A DNA stretch of 64,000 nt from Hirsutella rhossiliensis (taxonomy: Eukaryota > Ascomycota > Sordariomycetes > Hypocreales > Ophiocordycipitaceae): contig NW_025408667.1 in NCBI RefSeq assembly GCF_020360975.1, positions 7,440,001 through 7,504,000 on the forward strand, in the 5' to 3' direction. The notes under the pieces were generated by a model. That model was given only the letters and a program-made list of their open reading frames with translations. It was not told the origin of the DNA and ran no database searches. Position 1 is the first letter of the stretch. Each line of letters starts with the position of its first letter. Of this stretch, positions 1 to 12,780 are shown one piece after another. Position numbers and translations under genes: made by a program.

Positions 1-3000
1 CCCGGCTTATACTCTAACGCCTATAGTAATAGCAGCCCTAGCCCTAGCCCTAGCACCCCTTCCTAAGGGACCGGGCTTAGGGCTTCCTTTAATAGGCCCT
101 ATAGGCCCTTAAGGAAGCCTAAAAAATCGAACCCTTTTATAAGACCCTTATAAAAGGGCTTAAAAAGGTAGCTATAGGGACCCTAGACCGCTAACAGCCC
201 CTATAACAGCCCCCGCACCAGCTTAAGGCCACCTAGTAGCCTAAGGCTATAAAAGGAAATCTTAAAGCTAGCTCGTAGGCTAAGGTCGCCGTAAAGAAAG
301 CGCCTAAGGCCCTAGCTAAGGCCCTAGCTAAGGCCCCGGCTAAGGCCCTAGCTAGGGCCCCGGCTAAGAGGAATATAAAAGAAGACTTCTAGCTTATCTT
401 AAAGCTAAAGAAGGGATCGCTAACGCCGACTATTAGCCCTATTGCTCTTCGCAATAAGCTTAATAAGGCTATAGGGGAACTAGCTATATTAGCTCTATCG
501 ACTTTAAATAAAGGTAATATAGTTATAACGATAAAAGCCCCTTATATAGTAAAGAAACTTTTAAAGTAGTAGAATAAGTAGTCCTTATACTTTAAGGGAC
601 TACCTATTAAATCGGCCGACCTCCCTACTAGCTAAACTAAGCTAGTAGCCCGGAGCGTCCTTAACCTCTTAGAAACCCCTATCCTCGATATCTTCGCCGT
701 AGAGGCTAAGACCTTTAGCGGGATCGATATCCTAGGGCAGCCTAGGTAGCTAGGCACCCTAGGCCTAACGTAAAAAGCAGGGTCTATTATCGTCGTAGTC
801 CCGTCGGAGGCTATAGGGGCCGAATACCGGAAAAAAGGCCTCTATATAGTAGGCCTATAGCTTCGAGTCGAGGCCTATAAGGAATATACTATACGCACGT
901 AGTACTATAGATGCCTTTCCTTTAGCTATAACCCCTAGACCTGCCGGCAGCCTATTAAGTATACCTTTTACCCGGAAAAGTACCTAACTAAGGACTATAG
1001 CTGCCCTAGCTATAAGGCTAGCTAAGGGTGCTCTTACTTTAAGGTCTAATACTATAACTATAAGGGAGAACACCTTATAACTAATAAGGTGTAATATAGA
1101 GTCTATAAGGGAATAACTAATACTTAATAGCCTTAGCCCCCTTATGCTTATAAGGCCCCCGAAGCCCCCTAGGCCCCCTAGGCCTAACTACGACCCTATT
1201 AGTATTATATAGTATAATACTAATAGGTAGGAAATAGCTAACCTATTAATCCTAGAGTAGGCCCTAGAAATAAGAGCGGACCTTATCTTATTATAAGAGC
1301 CGTACCTCTATAAGATCGATAATAGCTATATCCCTATATAGTATCCGGCCTATAACGTTATAACCCCTATCCCCTCTACCGACTTTCCTAAGCTCGATAG
1401 GAGGCCTAGGGTTATAGCTTATAAGAGGAAGGAAGCCTAGATAGAAGCTAGCCCTAGCTTCGACCTCTTTTACGATCCTAATATATAGGCTATAAAGGTA
1501 GAAGGCGCCGAGCCGTTTACCCTTATTAACCTATATAACGAAAAAGAGGCTAAAGGGGCCCTAGCTAGCTAAGGCCGGCAAGGGCCCCTTACGATAGAAA
1601 GGCTACTACTAATAGCCTAGCTCCTATAGTAGCCCTTTCTATTAGTAGGGGACTTTAACCTATACTACCCTTAGTAGAACCTATTTACGGAATCCTCTAA
1701 GGCCCGTAAGGTAAAAGCCCTTATTAGCTAGCTTAACCGCTATAAGGCCTCCTTACTAACGGACCTTACGGTAGCTATAGAAGGCACCTACTAGAGGGAA
1801 GGCTTAAAAGGGACCTTGGTTATAGACCTTACTTTCTATAGCCCCTTTAAGCAACTAACCTAGGCTAACTTTCGCTTCTTAGAGGCTATAGGCTTAGACT
1901 ATAAGCCTATAGCCTTTAAAGCTAGCTTAAGGGGCCTTAATAGGCCCTTATTAGCTAGGCCTACTACCTATAACTATAGGAAAGTAGACTAGAAGGCCTT
2001 CTCGGAACACCTAGCTAAGAAGGAATAGGACCTCCTTATAGCTATAAAGAGGGCTATAAAACGAGACGACTTATAGGGGGATAGCCTCCCTTCTAATAAG
2101 AACCCTTATAGAGGCCTCTAATATAGCGATACTAAAAAAGAGGCCCTATAAGGGATCTAAACCCTAGTAGACCGATAAGCTAACCTCCCTTTAAAAAGCC
2201 CTAAGCTTAGCTTAACGGGCTTATAGGCTAGCCTAGGACGAGGAGAGCTAGAAGAGCTTTATAGAGGCCTAAAATAGCTTTAAGTACGCTATTAGGGCTG
2301 CTAAAAAGCAATACTAGGAGAGCTTTATAATAAAAGTAATAGGAAAGGACGTCTTTACGGACTTTTCCTATACTAAGGCTAAAGCTAACCCTAGCCTTCT
2401 AAGTATCTTATATATAAAAGAAGGGATAGAGGTAAAAGCTAATACCTTTATAGAAAAATACGAGGCCTTCCTAACGACCCTTTTTCCGACCCTAGACCCT
2501 AGCCCTAGCCCCCTTAGCCCCCCCTAGAGCCTAGAAAAAGAAGAGCCCCCGGGCCCTATAGGTAGTAAGGACATAGCTAAGTAGGACTAGTAAGAGCTAA
2601 AGGACCCCGAGATTAAAAGGGCTATTATTAGCTCTTTTAATAAGAAAGCCCCTAGCCTAGACTCCCTTAGCTTCCTTCCTATCTAATACGCTTATAAGGT
2701 TATTCCTATAGTCTTTAATAGGGCCTATAAAGCCCTATTTAACTAAGGATACTACCTTAAGGTATAGAAGGAAGCTATAGGAATTATACTCCCTAAGTAA
2801 AATAAGCTAGACTATACTATCCCTAAAGCTTATAGGGTTATAAGTCTACTTAACTACTTAGGGAAGGTCCTCGAAAAGCTATACGCTACCTAGCTAAGCT
2901 ACTTAGCTAATACGGCCGGGCTTCTAAACCCTATATAGCTAAGGGGACGAAAACAGCGGTTAGCTATCGACACGGCCTTCCTCCTTCTATACTATATCTA

Positions 3001-5365
3001 AAAGAAGTAGGAGTCTAATAAGAAGGCTATTACTAGCACCCTCCTATTAGATATAAAAGGCGCCTTCGACTTTATATCGAAGGAATAGCTTATAAGGGTC
3101 CTAAGGGAATTAAACCTTCCTAAGGCCCTTATAAGCTAAGTAGACTACTTCCTTACTAAAAGGAAGATCTAGCTAGCCTTCGAGGGGCAAACCTAACCCC
3201 TAACGGACCTAGTAATAGGGGTACCCTAAGGGTCCCCTATTAGCCCTATCTTATTCCTCTTATACGTAAGGGGGATACTAGCGGCTAAGGGGTATTAGCT
3301 ATCCTATATAGACGATTTTAGTATCTTTATAACGTCGACCTCGGCTAAGAAGAACGCCCGGTAGCTAGAAGCTATAGCTACTAACCTATTTAAATAAGCT
3401 AAGGACTAAGGGGTCTATTTCGACCCCTCTAAGACGGAACTTATCTACTTTAGTAGGTAAAGGCAGCTTATTTTAGAGGGTATAAAGGTAGGAGGCCTAT
3501 TTTTCGAAGCGAAGCCCTTAGTATAGTAGCTAGGGGTCTTCTTCGACTCTAGGCTCCTATTTAAATAATATATCGAAAAGAAGGTAGCCTCTATATAAGC
3601 TGCCTTTAAAGGGCTATCCCGCCTAGTCTCTATATAAAGAGGCCTATCGTTTAGAGCTTTAAGGTAGCTCTACTAAGCCTATATAACCTCGATAGTAGAC
3701 TATAGGACCTAGCTTTAGTATAGGGGGCCTAAGACCCCTAGGAGCCTAATAAAGCCTTTCTAAAGGCTTTAGAACTAGGCCCTTCTAAAAGTCCTAGGGG
3801 CCTTTAAAGGATCCCCTATTAGGGCCTTAGAAGCTAAAGTAGCCCTCCTACTACTAAAGGTACGGTTTAAAAAGGTATGCCTCTCCTATGCCCTTTAAAC
3901 CCTATACCTCTTACCGAATTACCCTATAAGGTAGGCTTATAACCTAGCTATATAGGATAACCTCGCCGACTCGGGCTCCGACCTAGGAGCCCTAAGCTAT
4001 ATTAGGCCCTATACGTAACTCTTCCGCTTCCTTAAAGGCCTAGTAGCTATTATAGGGCCTAACTATAGCTTTAAAAGAAGGAAAGCTAGCTAGGAGCCCC
4101 TATAGGCTCTAGAGCCTAAGGCCCCTATTACGATAATAGAGGCCCCTAAGCCCTTAGTTAAGAAGTAGCACTAGCGCCTCTTAGCTAACCTAGGTAGCCT
4201 AGAAGACTTCGGGCTATAGCCCTTAGTCTTTTATACTAACGGCTCTAAGGGGTGCCTTAAGGGGTCCCCTATAAAGACTAACGCCTGCTCCTTCTATAAG
4301 ATAGGCCTAGAAAATAGGCTTAGTAAAGCGTACTATAAGAACCTAGGGCCCTTTATCGAAGTAGCCGACGTAGAGCTATTCGCGATACTAAGGGTCCTAG
4401 AGGACCTAGTTAAGAGGCCTCGGCCTCTAAGGTCTAGCCCCCTTAACCCCCCTATAGAGGCTTATATCTTTATAGATAGCTAAGCCGCTATATAAAAGGT
4501 TAAAAGCTACTTAGACCTAGCTATACGTATTAAAAGGCTCTTAACGAACCTAGAGGCCTTCTATAATATATAGCTATACTAGTACCCTAGCTACCTAGGG
4601 ATCTTTAGTAACGAGCTAGCCGACTAGCTAGCTAAGAGAGGCCTAGGGGCCCTTATATAAAGGACCCCTATAGTCTCTATTAGCTACCTATAAAGAAAGG
4701 TCCGATAAGCTACTAAGGACTACTAGAAGGGCCTCTAGGCTACCGAGGCAGCTAAAGGCCCTAAGGCTAAGGGCTTAGGTAAGTACTATATATCTATTCG
4801 AAAGACCCCCTGCCTAGCCTTTAGCCCGGAAAAGGACCTTATAGGAAGGCCTAGGCCGACCCTTTTAGCCTACTACTAACTTCTCCTTAGGGCCGGCTTC
4901 CTATTATCCTTCTTAAAGAGGGTTAATAAGGTAGGCCGAGATAACTACCGCTACGGCTAAGGAAGGCATACGGCTAGGCACCTTATCCTAAGGTGCCCGA
5001 ACTATAGGAGGGAAAGAGAGGTCCTTTACCGGGCCTCGAAGGGATAGAAGGAGGCCCTTAGCCTACCTTTCTCTATAGTACTAAGGAAGGAAGGGAAGCC
5101 CTTCTAACCTTCTTAGCTAAAATAGAGATAGGAACGGCTAAGTAGCTCGAAAAGTAACCTAGGGCCTAGGGCCCTGAAAAAACACTATATAGGAGGAACT
5201 AGATTAACCTTTCCTTTATCTTTACCTTTATAGCTACCCTTTCCCTAATTAGTTATAAGCCCCCGGGCTCTATAGCTAGCTAGGACTACTAATAGGGGCC
5301 TAGGCCCTTATTAGCCTCGCTATAGCCTTAGAGGCTATATACGAGTAATAATATAAAAAAAAAAA
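1..5365 (+). mobile_element. RIP-degenerate LINE, copy A (5' end beyond window)
   Basis: This is a non-LTR retrotransposon on the plus strand, cut by the window edge at its 5' end. ORF1 shows a Lys/Ala-rich 12 bp repeat at about 300-370 and zinc-knuckle relics at about 900-1080. ORF2 shows an AP-endonuclease (GDFN near 1648; the DHKPI-type motif reads DYKPI near 1898), reverse transcriptase (GAFDF near 3060; YIDDF near 3305), RNase H (FYTNGS near 4230, the catalytic Asp now Asn) and a C-terminal Cys/His stretch near 4975-5000. It ends in GTAATAATAT plus an A-rich tail. Both frames are full of TAG/TAA codons at expected Gln and Trp positions, the RIP outcome of CAG, CAA and TGG. Endonuclease plus RNase H with a zinc-knuckle ORF1 resembles fungal Tad1-like LINEs; the clade is my inference. 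Confidence 0.9.
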
Positions 5366-5639
5366 GTCTAAATAGTATTACTAGATATTTAAATAGTCTA
5401 AATTTCGTTCTAAAGGCTATTATCTATTTATATCCCTTTTTTATATATATTAAGTTATAAGCGCCTTTAAGGTTAAGAGCTATAAACTATTTTTTACTAT
5501 ATAGTTAATCTTATAGTTCCGATATAAGCGGTAATAGTATTTAATCTTTTATTATAATATCGTTTAAGCGTTTATAGTTAATAACTAATTATAGCTTACT
5601 ATTTTTCTTTAGAATAAATATAACTAGGTAGCTTACTTT
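5366..5639 (-). mobile_element. Ty3/gypsy reverse transcriptase fragment
   Basis: Read on the minus strand, this piece shows the N-terminal half of a gypsy reverse transcriptase. It includes an ILKKN..KL.LVI.YRRLNE-like block, an IKDRYPLPLI-like block and an L.LKGAYNLI-like block, interrupted by RIP-type stops. It ends where LINE copy A's poly-A begins and is joined directly to an LTR remnant at 5640, so gag and protease are missing between LTR and RT. It is a deleted relic. Confidence 0.75.
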
Positions 5640-5871
5640 TATAATAACCGGTATTATTCCTAAGGGAGAAACCTATCGAGGGGTTTATATTAGTAGATAT
5701 AATAGGGCGTGGTCTAAGTAATAATATATATATTACGTTAGTAATAAGTTAGAGGTCGTAGACCGTAGACTATAACTAGGTAATTAGAATTAAAGATAGA
5801 ATCGTAATAAAGATCTATATTAAAAGCTAGAAAGCTATCTATTTAAAGGAGTAAAAGTAAGTAGCTATATT
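5640..5871 (-). repeat. Gypsy LTR fragment (same family as the LTR at 24433-24842)
   Basis: The reverse complement of this stretch matches roughly the last 215-230 bp of the plus-strand LTR at 24433-24842. Shared blocks include the CTCCTTTAAATAGATAGC region and the terminal CCGGTYRTTATA end. The outer part of the LTR is missing, replaced by LINE fragment B. Differences are mostly C/T and G/A. Confidence 0.75.
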
Positions 5872-6190
5872 TTTTTTTATTACTCGTATATAGCCTCTAG
5901 GGCTATAGCGAGGCTAATAGGGGCCTAGGCCCTTATTAGTAGTCCTAGCTAGCTATAGAGCCCGGGGGCTTATAACTAATTAGGGAAAAGGTAGCTATAA
6001 AGGCAAAGATAAAGGAAAGGTTAATCTAGTTCCTCCTACGCGGTGTTTTTCCCCCCTAAGGGCCCTAGGGCCCCTAGGTTACTCTTTTTCGAGCTACTTA
6101 GCCGTTCCTATCTCTATTTTAGCTAAGAAGGTTAGAAGGGCTTCCCTTCCTTCCTTAGTACTATAGAGAAAAGGTAGGCTAAGGGCCTCC
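5870..6190 (-). mobile_element. LINE 3'-end fragment B
   Basis: This is about 320 bp of the LINE 3' terminus in minus orientation. It starts with a T-run (the A-tail on the other strand) followed by TTACTCGTATATAGCCTC, then the conserved 3' untranslated and C-terminal coding sequence. It stops abruptly at AAGGGCCTCC, where the T-tail of a second minus-strand copy begins. The expected continuation of fragment B is not found downstream. Confidence 0.85.
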
Positions 6191-7897
6191 TTTTTTTTAT
6201 TTTTTTTTATTACTTGCATGCAGCCTCTAGGGCTATAGCGAGGCTAATAGGGGCCTAGGCCCCTATTAGTAGTCCTAGCTAGCTATAGAGCCCGGGGGCT
6301 TATAACTAATTAAGGAAAGGGTAGCTATAAAAGCGAAGATAAAGGAAAGGTTAATCTAGTTCCTCTTACGCGGTGTTTTTCCCCCCTAAGGGCCCTAGGG
6401 CCCCTAGGTTACTCTTTTTCGAGCCACTTAGCCGTTCCTATCTCTGTTTTAGCTAAGAAGGTTAGAAGGGCTTCCCTTCCTTCCTTAGTGCTATAGAGAA
6501 GAGGTAGGCTAAGGGCCTCCTTCCGTCCCTTTAAGGCCCGGTAAAGGACCTCTCTTTCCCTCCTATAGTTTAGGCACCTTAGGATAAGGTGCCTAGTTAT
6601 ATGCCTTCTTTAGCCGTAGCGGTAGTCGTCTCGGCCTACCTTATTAACCCTCTTTAAGAAGGATAATAAGAAGCCGGCCCTAAGGAGAAGTTAGTAGTAG
6701 GCCGAAAGGGTCGGCCTAGCCCTTCTTATAAGGTCCTTTTCTAGGCTAAAGGCTAAGTAGGGGGTCTTTCGAATAGACGTATAGTACTTACCTAAGCCTT
6801 TAGCCTTAGGGCCTTTAGCTGCCTCGGTAGCCTAGAGGCCCTTCTAGTAGTCCTTAGTAGCTTATCGGACCTTTCTTCGTAAGTAGCTAATAAAGACTAT
6901 AGGGGTCCCTTATATAGGGGCCCTTAGGCCTCTCTTAGCTAGCTAGTCGGCTAGCTCGTTACTAAAGATTACTAGGTAGCTAGGGTACTAGTATAGCCGT
7001 ATATTATAGAAGGCGTCTAAGCTCGTTAAGAGCCTTCTAATACGTATAGCGAGGTCTAAGTAGCCCTTAACCTTTCGTATAGCGGCTTAGCTATTTATAA
7101 AGATATAAGCCTCTATAGGGGGGTTAAGGGGGCTAGACCTTAGAGGCCGAGGCCTCTTAGCTAGGTCCTTTAAGACCCTTAGTATCGCGAATAGCTCTAC
7201 GTTAGCTACTTCGATAGAGGGCCCTAGGTTCTTATAGTACGCCTTACTAGGCCTATTTTCTAGGCCTATCTTATAAAAAGAGTAGGCGTTAGTCTCTATA
7301 AGGGACCCCTTAGGGCACCCCTTAGAGCCGTCGGTATAAAAGACTAAGGGCTATAGCCCGAAGTCTTTTAAGCTAGCTAGGTTAGCTAAGAGGCGTTAGT
7401 GCTGCTTCTTAGCTAGAGGCTTAAGGGCCTTTATTATCGTAATAAAGGTCTTAGGCTCTAGAGCCTACGGGGGCTCCTAGCTAGCTTTCCTTCTTTCTAA
7501 GCTATAGTTAGGCCCTATAATAGCTACTAAGCCTTTAAGGAGGCGGAAGAGTTACGTATAGGGCCTAATATAGCTTAAGGCTCCTAGGTCGGAGCCCGAG
7601 TCGGCGAGGTCATCCTATACGGCTAGGTTATAAGCCTGCCTTATAGGGTGATTCGGTAGGAGGTATAAGGTTCGAAGGGCATAGGAGAGGCATACCTTTT
7701 TAAACTATACCTCTAGTAGTAGAAGGGCTGCTTCGGCTTTTAGGGCCCTAATAAGGGATCCTTTAAAGGCCCCTAGGACTTTTAGAAGGGCCTAGTTCTA
7801 AAGCCTTTAGAAAGGCTTTATTAGGCTCCTAGGGGTCTTAGGCCCCCTATACTAAAGCTAGGCCCCGTAGTTTACTATTAAGGTTACGTAGGCCTTA
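6191..7897 (-). mobile_element. 5'-truncated LINE, copy C
   Basis: This 1.7 kb minus-strand LINE copy starts with a T-rich tail and covers the 3' UTR, the C-terminal Cys/His region, RNase H and the very end of reverse transcriptase. It aligns with the reverse complement of copies A, F and H until about 7897, where homology ends at ACGTAGGCCT. 5' truncation is normal for LINE integration by target-primed reverse transcription. No convincing target duplication was found. Confidence 0.85.
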
Positions 7898-8960
7898 GGT
7901 AGCTATATATACTTATAGAGACTATCCTTAGATTATAGGACTAGCTATAATCCCTAACGTTAGATCGTATAGAGTATAGTAATCTCGTTAATCCTAGATT
8001 ACTTAGATCTCTACGATCCCCTTAATCCTATATCTATTAGATAGTCGTACTAACTATTTATCCGTTAAACTATATTATATACTTAACGCGGTCGACCGTT
8101 AGCGGCCTAGTAGCTATAGTTATAATAACTTTAGATATTAACGTTTATATATATCCCTTTTATAGATTCTTATTAAGGTAGTTATATAACGTTTATAGTT
8201 ACTTTTTATTTAAGTTATAGATCTTATAGAACGTTAGCGTTATTCTATCCTTAAGATAAATTTCGTAGTCCTATTAGCTATATTTAAGTAACCCTATCTT
8301 AAGTTCTTCTTTAAAGAGTTTATTATATTTTCGGTATTTTTAGGGGATATTCTTTATTTTATCTTATAGGCTTTATTCTTTCTCTTAAGAGCTAGTTCCT
8401 CTTAACTTAAGCTTTTTATTAATTTATTTAAGGTCTTTCCTTAAAGTAGTAATAACTCTTTAGATCTTTATATTATATCCTTTATTCTATTTATATCGGA
8501 TACTAAGTTATATAGCTATATTAGTTAGTATATAGGTCTTATTAGTCGATTTTATTATATCCGCTAGTTCGGTTACTATTTTTATTTATATCGCTAAAGC
8601 CTATAATAATTTACTTAAACGGTTATCCCTTTTATCTTATTTAGTAGCTAAATTATTTATAAGAGCGCTACTAGGAGGTATAAGCTAATAAAGTACTCGG
8701 ATATATAGTACTAATATATCGGTAGGGTATTAGTAGGGAATTATGCCTACCCCGCTTATATATTATAGACCTCTTACTACTTTAACTAAAGAGGAAAAAT
8801 CCCTCTTCCTATAAGCTTTAGTCTTATAATAAGGAGAATATAATATATATAGCGTAGTACCTCTAGCTATCTTTACTACCTAACTAATCGTACTATAATA
8901 CGTATTCCCTTATAATTTCTAAAGCTTCCCTTTTTAGTTACTTAGTAGAGATAGCTACTT
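7898..8960 (-). mobile_element. Gypsy pol remnant (protease to RT N-terminus)
   Basis: On the minus strand from about 8880 down to 8140, one frame reads a gypsy polyprotein with RIP-type stops. The best block resembles the segment just before gypsy RT: a KYS..DYEIYLKD-like stretch, then FYKIYNLN.KQL.TLYNYLN, then KGYI. The RT core expected next is absent, and 7898-8100 is AT-rich with no recognisable coding. It is probably a separate element in opposite orientation to the following gypsy copy. Where it ends and the next begins (about 8900-9050) is uncertain. Confidence 0.55.
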
Positions 8961-11900
8961 AGAGAAGACTATATAACGCTCCTATAGCGTAATATAGTAG
9001 TTAACTAGTTAAGGCCTCTTTATTACGTATATTAAGTATCTATTTAAGAGATAAAGAACCGGAAGATATATCCTTAAAATAGACCCTTATTATAGACGAT
9101 ATTCTAATTATATCGAAGATATCGCTACCTATAGTCGTAAGACCGTCGACTTATAAAGAAAAGCTTACGGCCCTATAAGCGCGTATTAAGGAGCTAGAAG
9201 AGACGAAACGCCTATAAGACCGCGTTATATAATTAAAGGAGGAAATTGCTAAATATACTAGCGCTATCGCTATCTATTCGGGAAAGTATTAATAGTCCTA
9301 CTCCCCTAAATCGGACGGTAGTCGCGGTAGCGAGGTTAATATTAAAAATATCGCTTAATTATCTTAACCTACTAATATATAGAAATATCTAGACTAGACT
9401 TACGATCTAAAGGACGCCTTTAGGGCAGCGCTTAGACGCTATTATCGCGATAAAATAAAGATCCTCTACGCGGTAAATTATATATATAGCGACTATAAAG
9501 TAAGATAGAGCCGATACCTTAAAGAATAGGCGTTAATTAACCGAACTAAATATAGTATAGATTAGGTATACTTTAAGGAATAGATACTCGTCCTAATTAA
9601 GGATACTATAAATAAGGAGATACTATTAGCGACGTAATTAAAGGAGGCTTATTAACGAGAAGGCTAGTCCCTCCTAGAGTTTAGCTTATATCTTAACTCC
9701 TTAAAGAGGTATTTTAAACGCCTATTAAAAAAGGCGCGTACTCTTTTATTTTTCGCTAAGCTAGAGCTATAACTTTAAGACTAAATTAACCTTTATTTAA
9801 TACCTATTTATACCTACTAATAGGAAGAGCTTATATAAGTCGCCTAATAATATTAAGATACTACTATTAATAAGAGGCAATATATTAATACTACTTTTAC
9901 CCTTAAAGGAACCGGGAATAAAAGTAATACTATACCCTAAGGCGGTATATATAGGGGAAGGAATTAAAGAGGCCGATAAGCTAGGCTAAATCGTTAAGGA
10001 AATACTACCGATTTAACTAATAACTAGTAAGCTAGCGATATACCTATTAAGGGCTAAACTAAGGAACGTTATTAAGGAAGAGAATCTTTTACTTAATAAG
10101 GAATTATATATTTTTAATATAATAAGCTAGGATACCTATTTATAGAATATACTAATTCTTTAAAAGTAGAAACCCTAGTAAAGACTCTTAGACTTAATAT
10201 TATAAAATAGGGAAAAGGTAAGATATTAGGGTAAACGCCTCTCTTTTAGTAAACTTAATACTTATAGGATAGTTACTTAAAACTCCTATAATAATATTAA
10301 GGCGAAACCCTACTAAAGTCCCTATATACTTAAATACTTATAGTACTATTAACCTCGTAAATATATACTTTACCCGATAATAGGGATTACTATAAGTAGC
10401 GCTATTATACCCTAAGTTATTAGGGCTTAGTAATAGTAAGGTAAGGGAGTATAGAGTATAGTTAGTACCGCTCTAAATAATAAATATAAGAGGCACTAAA
10501 AGGATAATTACTTATTTCTATATCGGTACCGATAAGTTAACGCTAAACGATTAGGTATTAATCCTTTTATTAGTTACTACCTTAGAGGATAAATATATCT
10601 ATATTATCCTATAGAAACGATAGTAGTAGTTTAAGTATTAACTAAGTAGCGAAACCCTATAGAATCCCTATAGATTCCTTTAAGAATATAGGAATAAGGT
10701 AAGGGTATATATAATAGCGCTTAATCTTAAGCTAATCCTACTACTAGATAAAGATAAGGATAAAGGGATTTTATAGGAAAAATAGGCTAAAATCCTACTA
10801 ACTCTCTATTAGTTTAAAGATACCTTCTTAGCTAATAAATCCGATTTATTACTAGCTAAAAATAGAATAGATTACTTAATTAATTTAATCCTTAATATAG
10901 AACCTCCTTATAGACTAATTTACCTTCTATCGTAAAGGGAACTCTAAGTATTACGCGACTAGATCTAAGACGCAATAAAAAAGAAAATAATCTAGGAGTT
11001 AAAGAGCCTAGCTAAGGCGCTTATCCTTTTTATTTTAAAAAAGGATAGTACTTTATAGCTGTATATAGACTACTAAGGACTTAACTAGGTTACGTAAAAG
11101 AATTAGTACCCTTTACCCCTTATTTTATAGATTATTAACTACTATTAAGGGGCTAAGTATTTTTCTAAGATTAATATATAGAATATATATTAATATATTC
11201 GAATTTAGGAAGGAGATAAATAAAAGACCGCTTTTTAAACGCGTTATAGATATTTCGAATACTTAGTAATACCCTTTAAACTTACTAACGTACTAGCTAC
11301 GTTTTAAAGCTATATTTATTAAGCGCTTAAGGGGCTTATAGATATAATCTATATAGTTTACCTTAATAATATCCTTATATACTTTAAAATAAAAGAAGAA
11401 TATATTAAATACTTAAGATAAGTAATAGAAAGGCTAAGGGCTATAAAGCTTTATATAAAACCATCGAAGTATATCTTCTATTAATAGTTAGTTAAGTTCC
11501 TTAAGTTTATATTATCTATTAATAAGGTATTAATAGACCTTTAATAGGTAAAGGTAATAGCTTAATAGCTTAAACCTATAACCTACTATAATATTTAGGT
11601 TTTCCTTAGGTTTTATAATTTTTACTAATAATTTATATATAGGTACTTAGGAGTTATAGCGCCCCTAACTATATTACTAAAAGGGAGTAAGAATAAAAAG
11701 AAGCTAGGGAGTATAGAGCTAAACCTTACTAAAAGGGCAGCGTTTTAAGCTTTTAAGGATACTTTTTAAGGAGCCCTACTCTTCCGATATTACGATCTAG
11801 AAAAATATATTTATATTAAAATAAATACCTTATAATTCGCGATAGTAAGGATTATCTCTTAACCTAATAATAAAGGGCGTTACTATTTAATTATATTTTA

Positions 11901-12295
11901 GTTAAGGAAGTTTACTAGAGCCGAACTTAATTATAGTATTCTAAACTAAGAACTCTTCGCTATTATTAAGTTATTTAAATACTAGCGATATTATATTAAA
12001 GGGGTAGCGTATAAAGTAAAGGTATTATTAGACTACTATAACCTTTAGACGTTTATACGCTAGACCTCCCTAAATAGAAGGTAAGTAAGATAGTATATAT
12101 ATTTAGTACTATTTAACTTTATAATTAAGTATTATATAAGTAAATCTAACCTAGCGGACGCGCTATTAAGAATGCCTAGATATAAGGGCGAGAAGCCCCT
12201 ATCTATAAAACTATTACTAAAGCTATAAGCGAAACTAGCTACTATTAATACCGTATTTATATAAAGAAATAATAAGGCATTTTTATAGGTAAGGA

Positions 12296-12309
12296 GATAC
12301 TTAACCTTA
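12296..12309. repeat. Target-site duplication, left (LINE D)
   Basis: GATACTTAACCTTA here matches GATACCTAACCTTA at 12767-12780, with one C/T transition. The two copies flank LINE fragment D exactly. Confidence 0.9.
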
Positions 12310-12766
12310 CTATATATCTATTTAAAAGACCCCCCGCCTAGCCTTTAGCCCGGAAAAGGACCTTATAGGAAGGCCTAGGCCGACCCTTTCGGCCTACTAC
12401 TAACTTCTCCTTAGGGCCGGCTTCCTATTATCCTTCTTAAAGAGGGTTAATAAGGTAGGCCGAGACGACTACCGCTATAGCTAAGGAAGGCATACGGCTA
12501 GGCACCTTATCCTAAGGTGCCCGAACTATAGGAGGGAAAGAGAGGTCCTATACCGGGCCTTAAAGGGACGGAGGGGAAAAACACCGCGTAGGAGGAACTA
12601 GATTAACCTTTCCTTTATCTTTGCCTTTATAGCTACCCTTTCCCTAATTAGTTATAAGCCCCCGGGCTCTATAGCTAGCTAGGACTACTAATAGGGGCCT
12701 AGGCCCCTATTAGCCTCGCTATAGCCCTAGAGGCTATATACGAGTAATAATATAAAATAAAAAAAA
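12310..12766 (+). mobile_element. LINE 3' fragment D inserted in gypsy 1
   Basis: A 457 bp, 5'-truncated LINE fragment covering the C-terminal ORF2 Cys/His region, 3' UTR and an A-rich tail (12751-12766), with an internal deletion relative to copy F. It lies in frame-interrupting position between gypsy RNase H and integrase and is flanked by a 14 bp target duplication. It therefore inserted after gypsy 1. Confidence 0.93.
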
Positions 12767-12780
12767 GATACCTAACCTTA
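12767..12780. repeat. Target-site duplication, right (LINE D)
   Basis: This is the right partner of 12296-12309, directly after the A-rich tail of LINE fragment D. The gypsy reading continues after it. Confidence 0.9.

Noticed and set aside
30..56. Telomere-like CCCTAG tandem at the window edge
   Set aside because: The same GCCCTAGCCCTAG run occurs at the same place in LINE copies E (near 15313) and F (near 17409), so it is ORF1 sequence and not a telomere.
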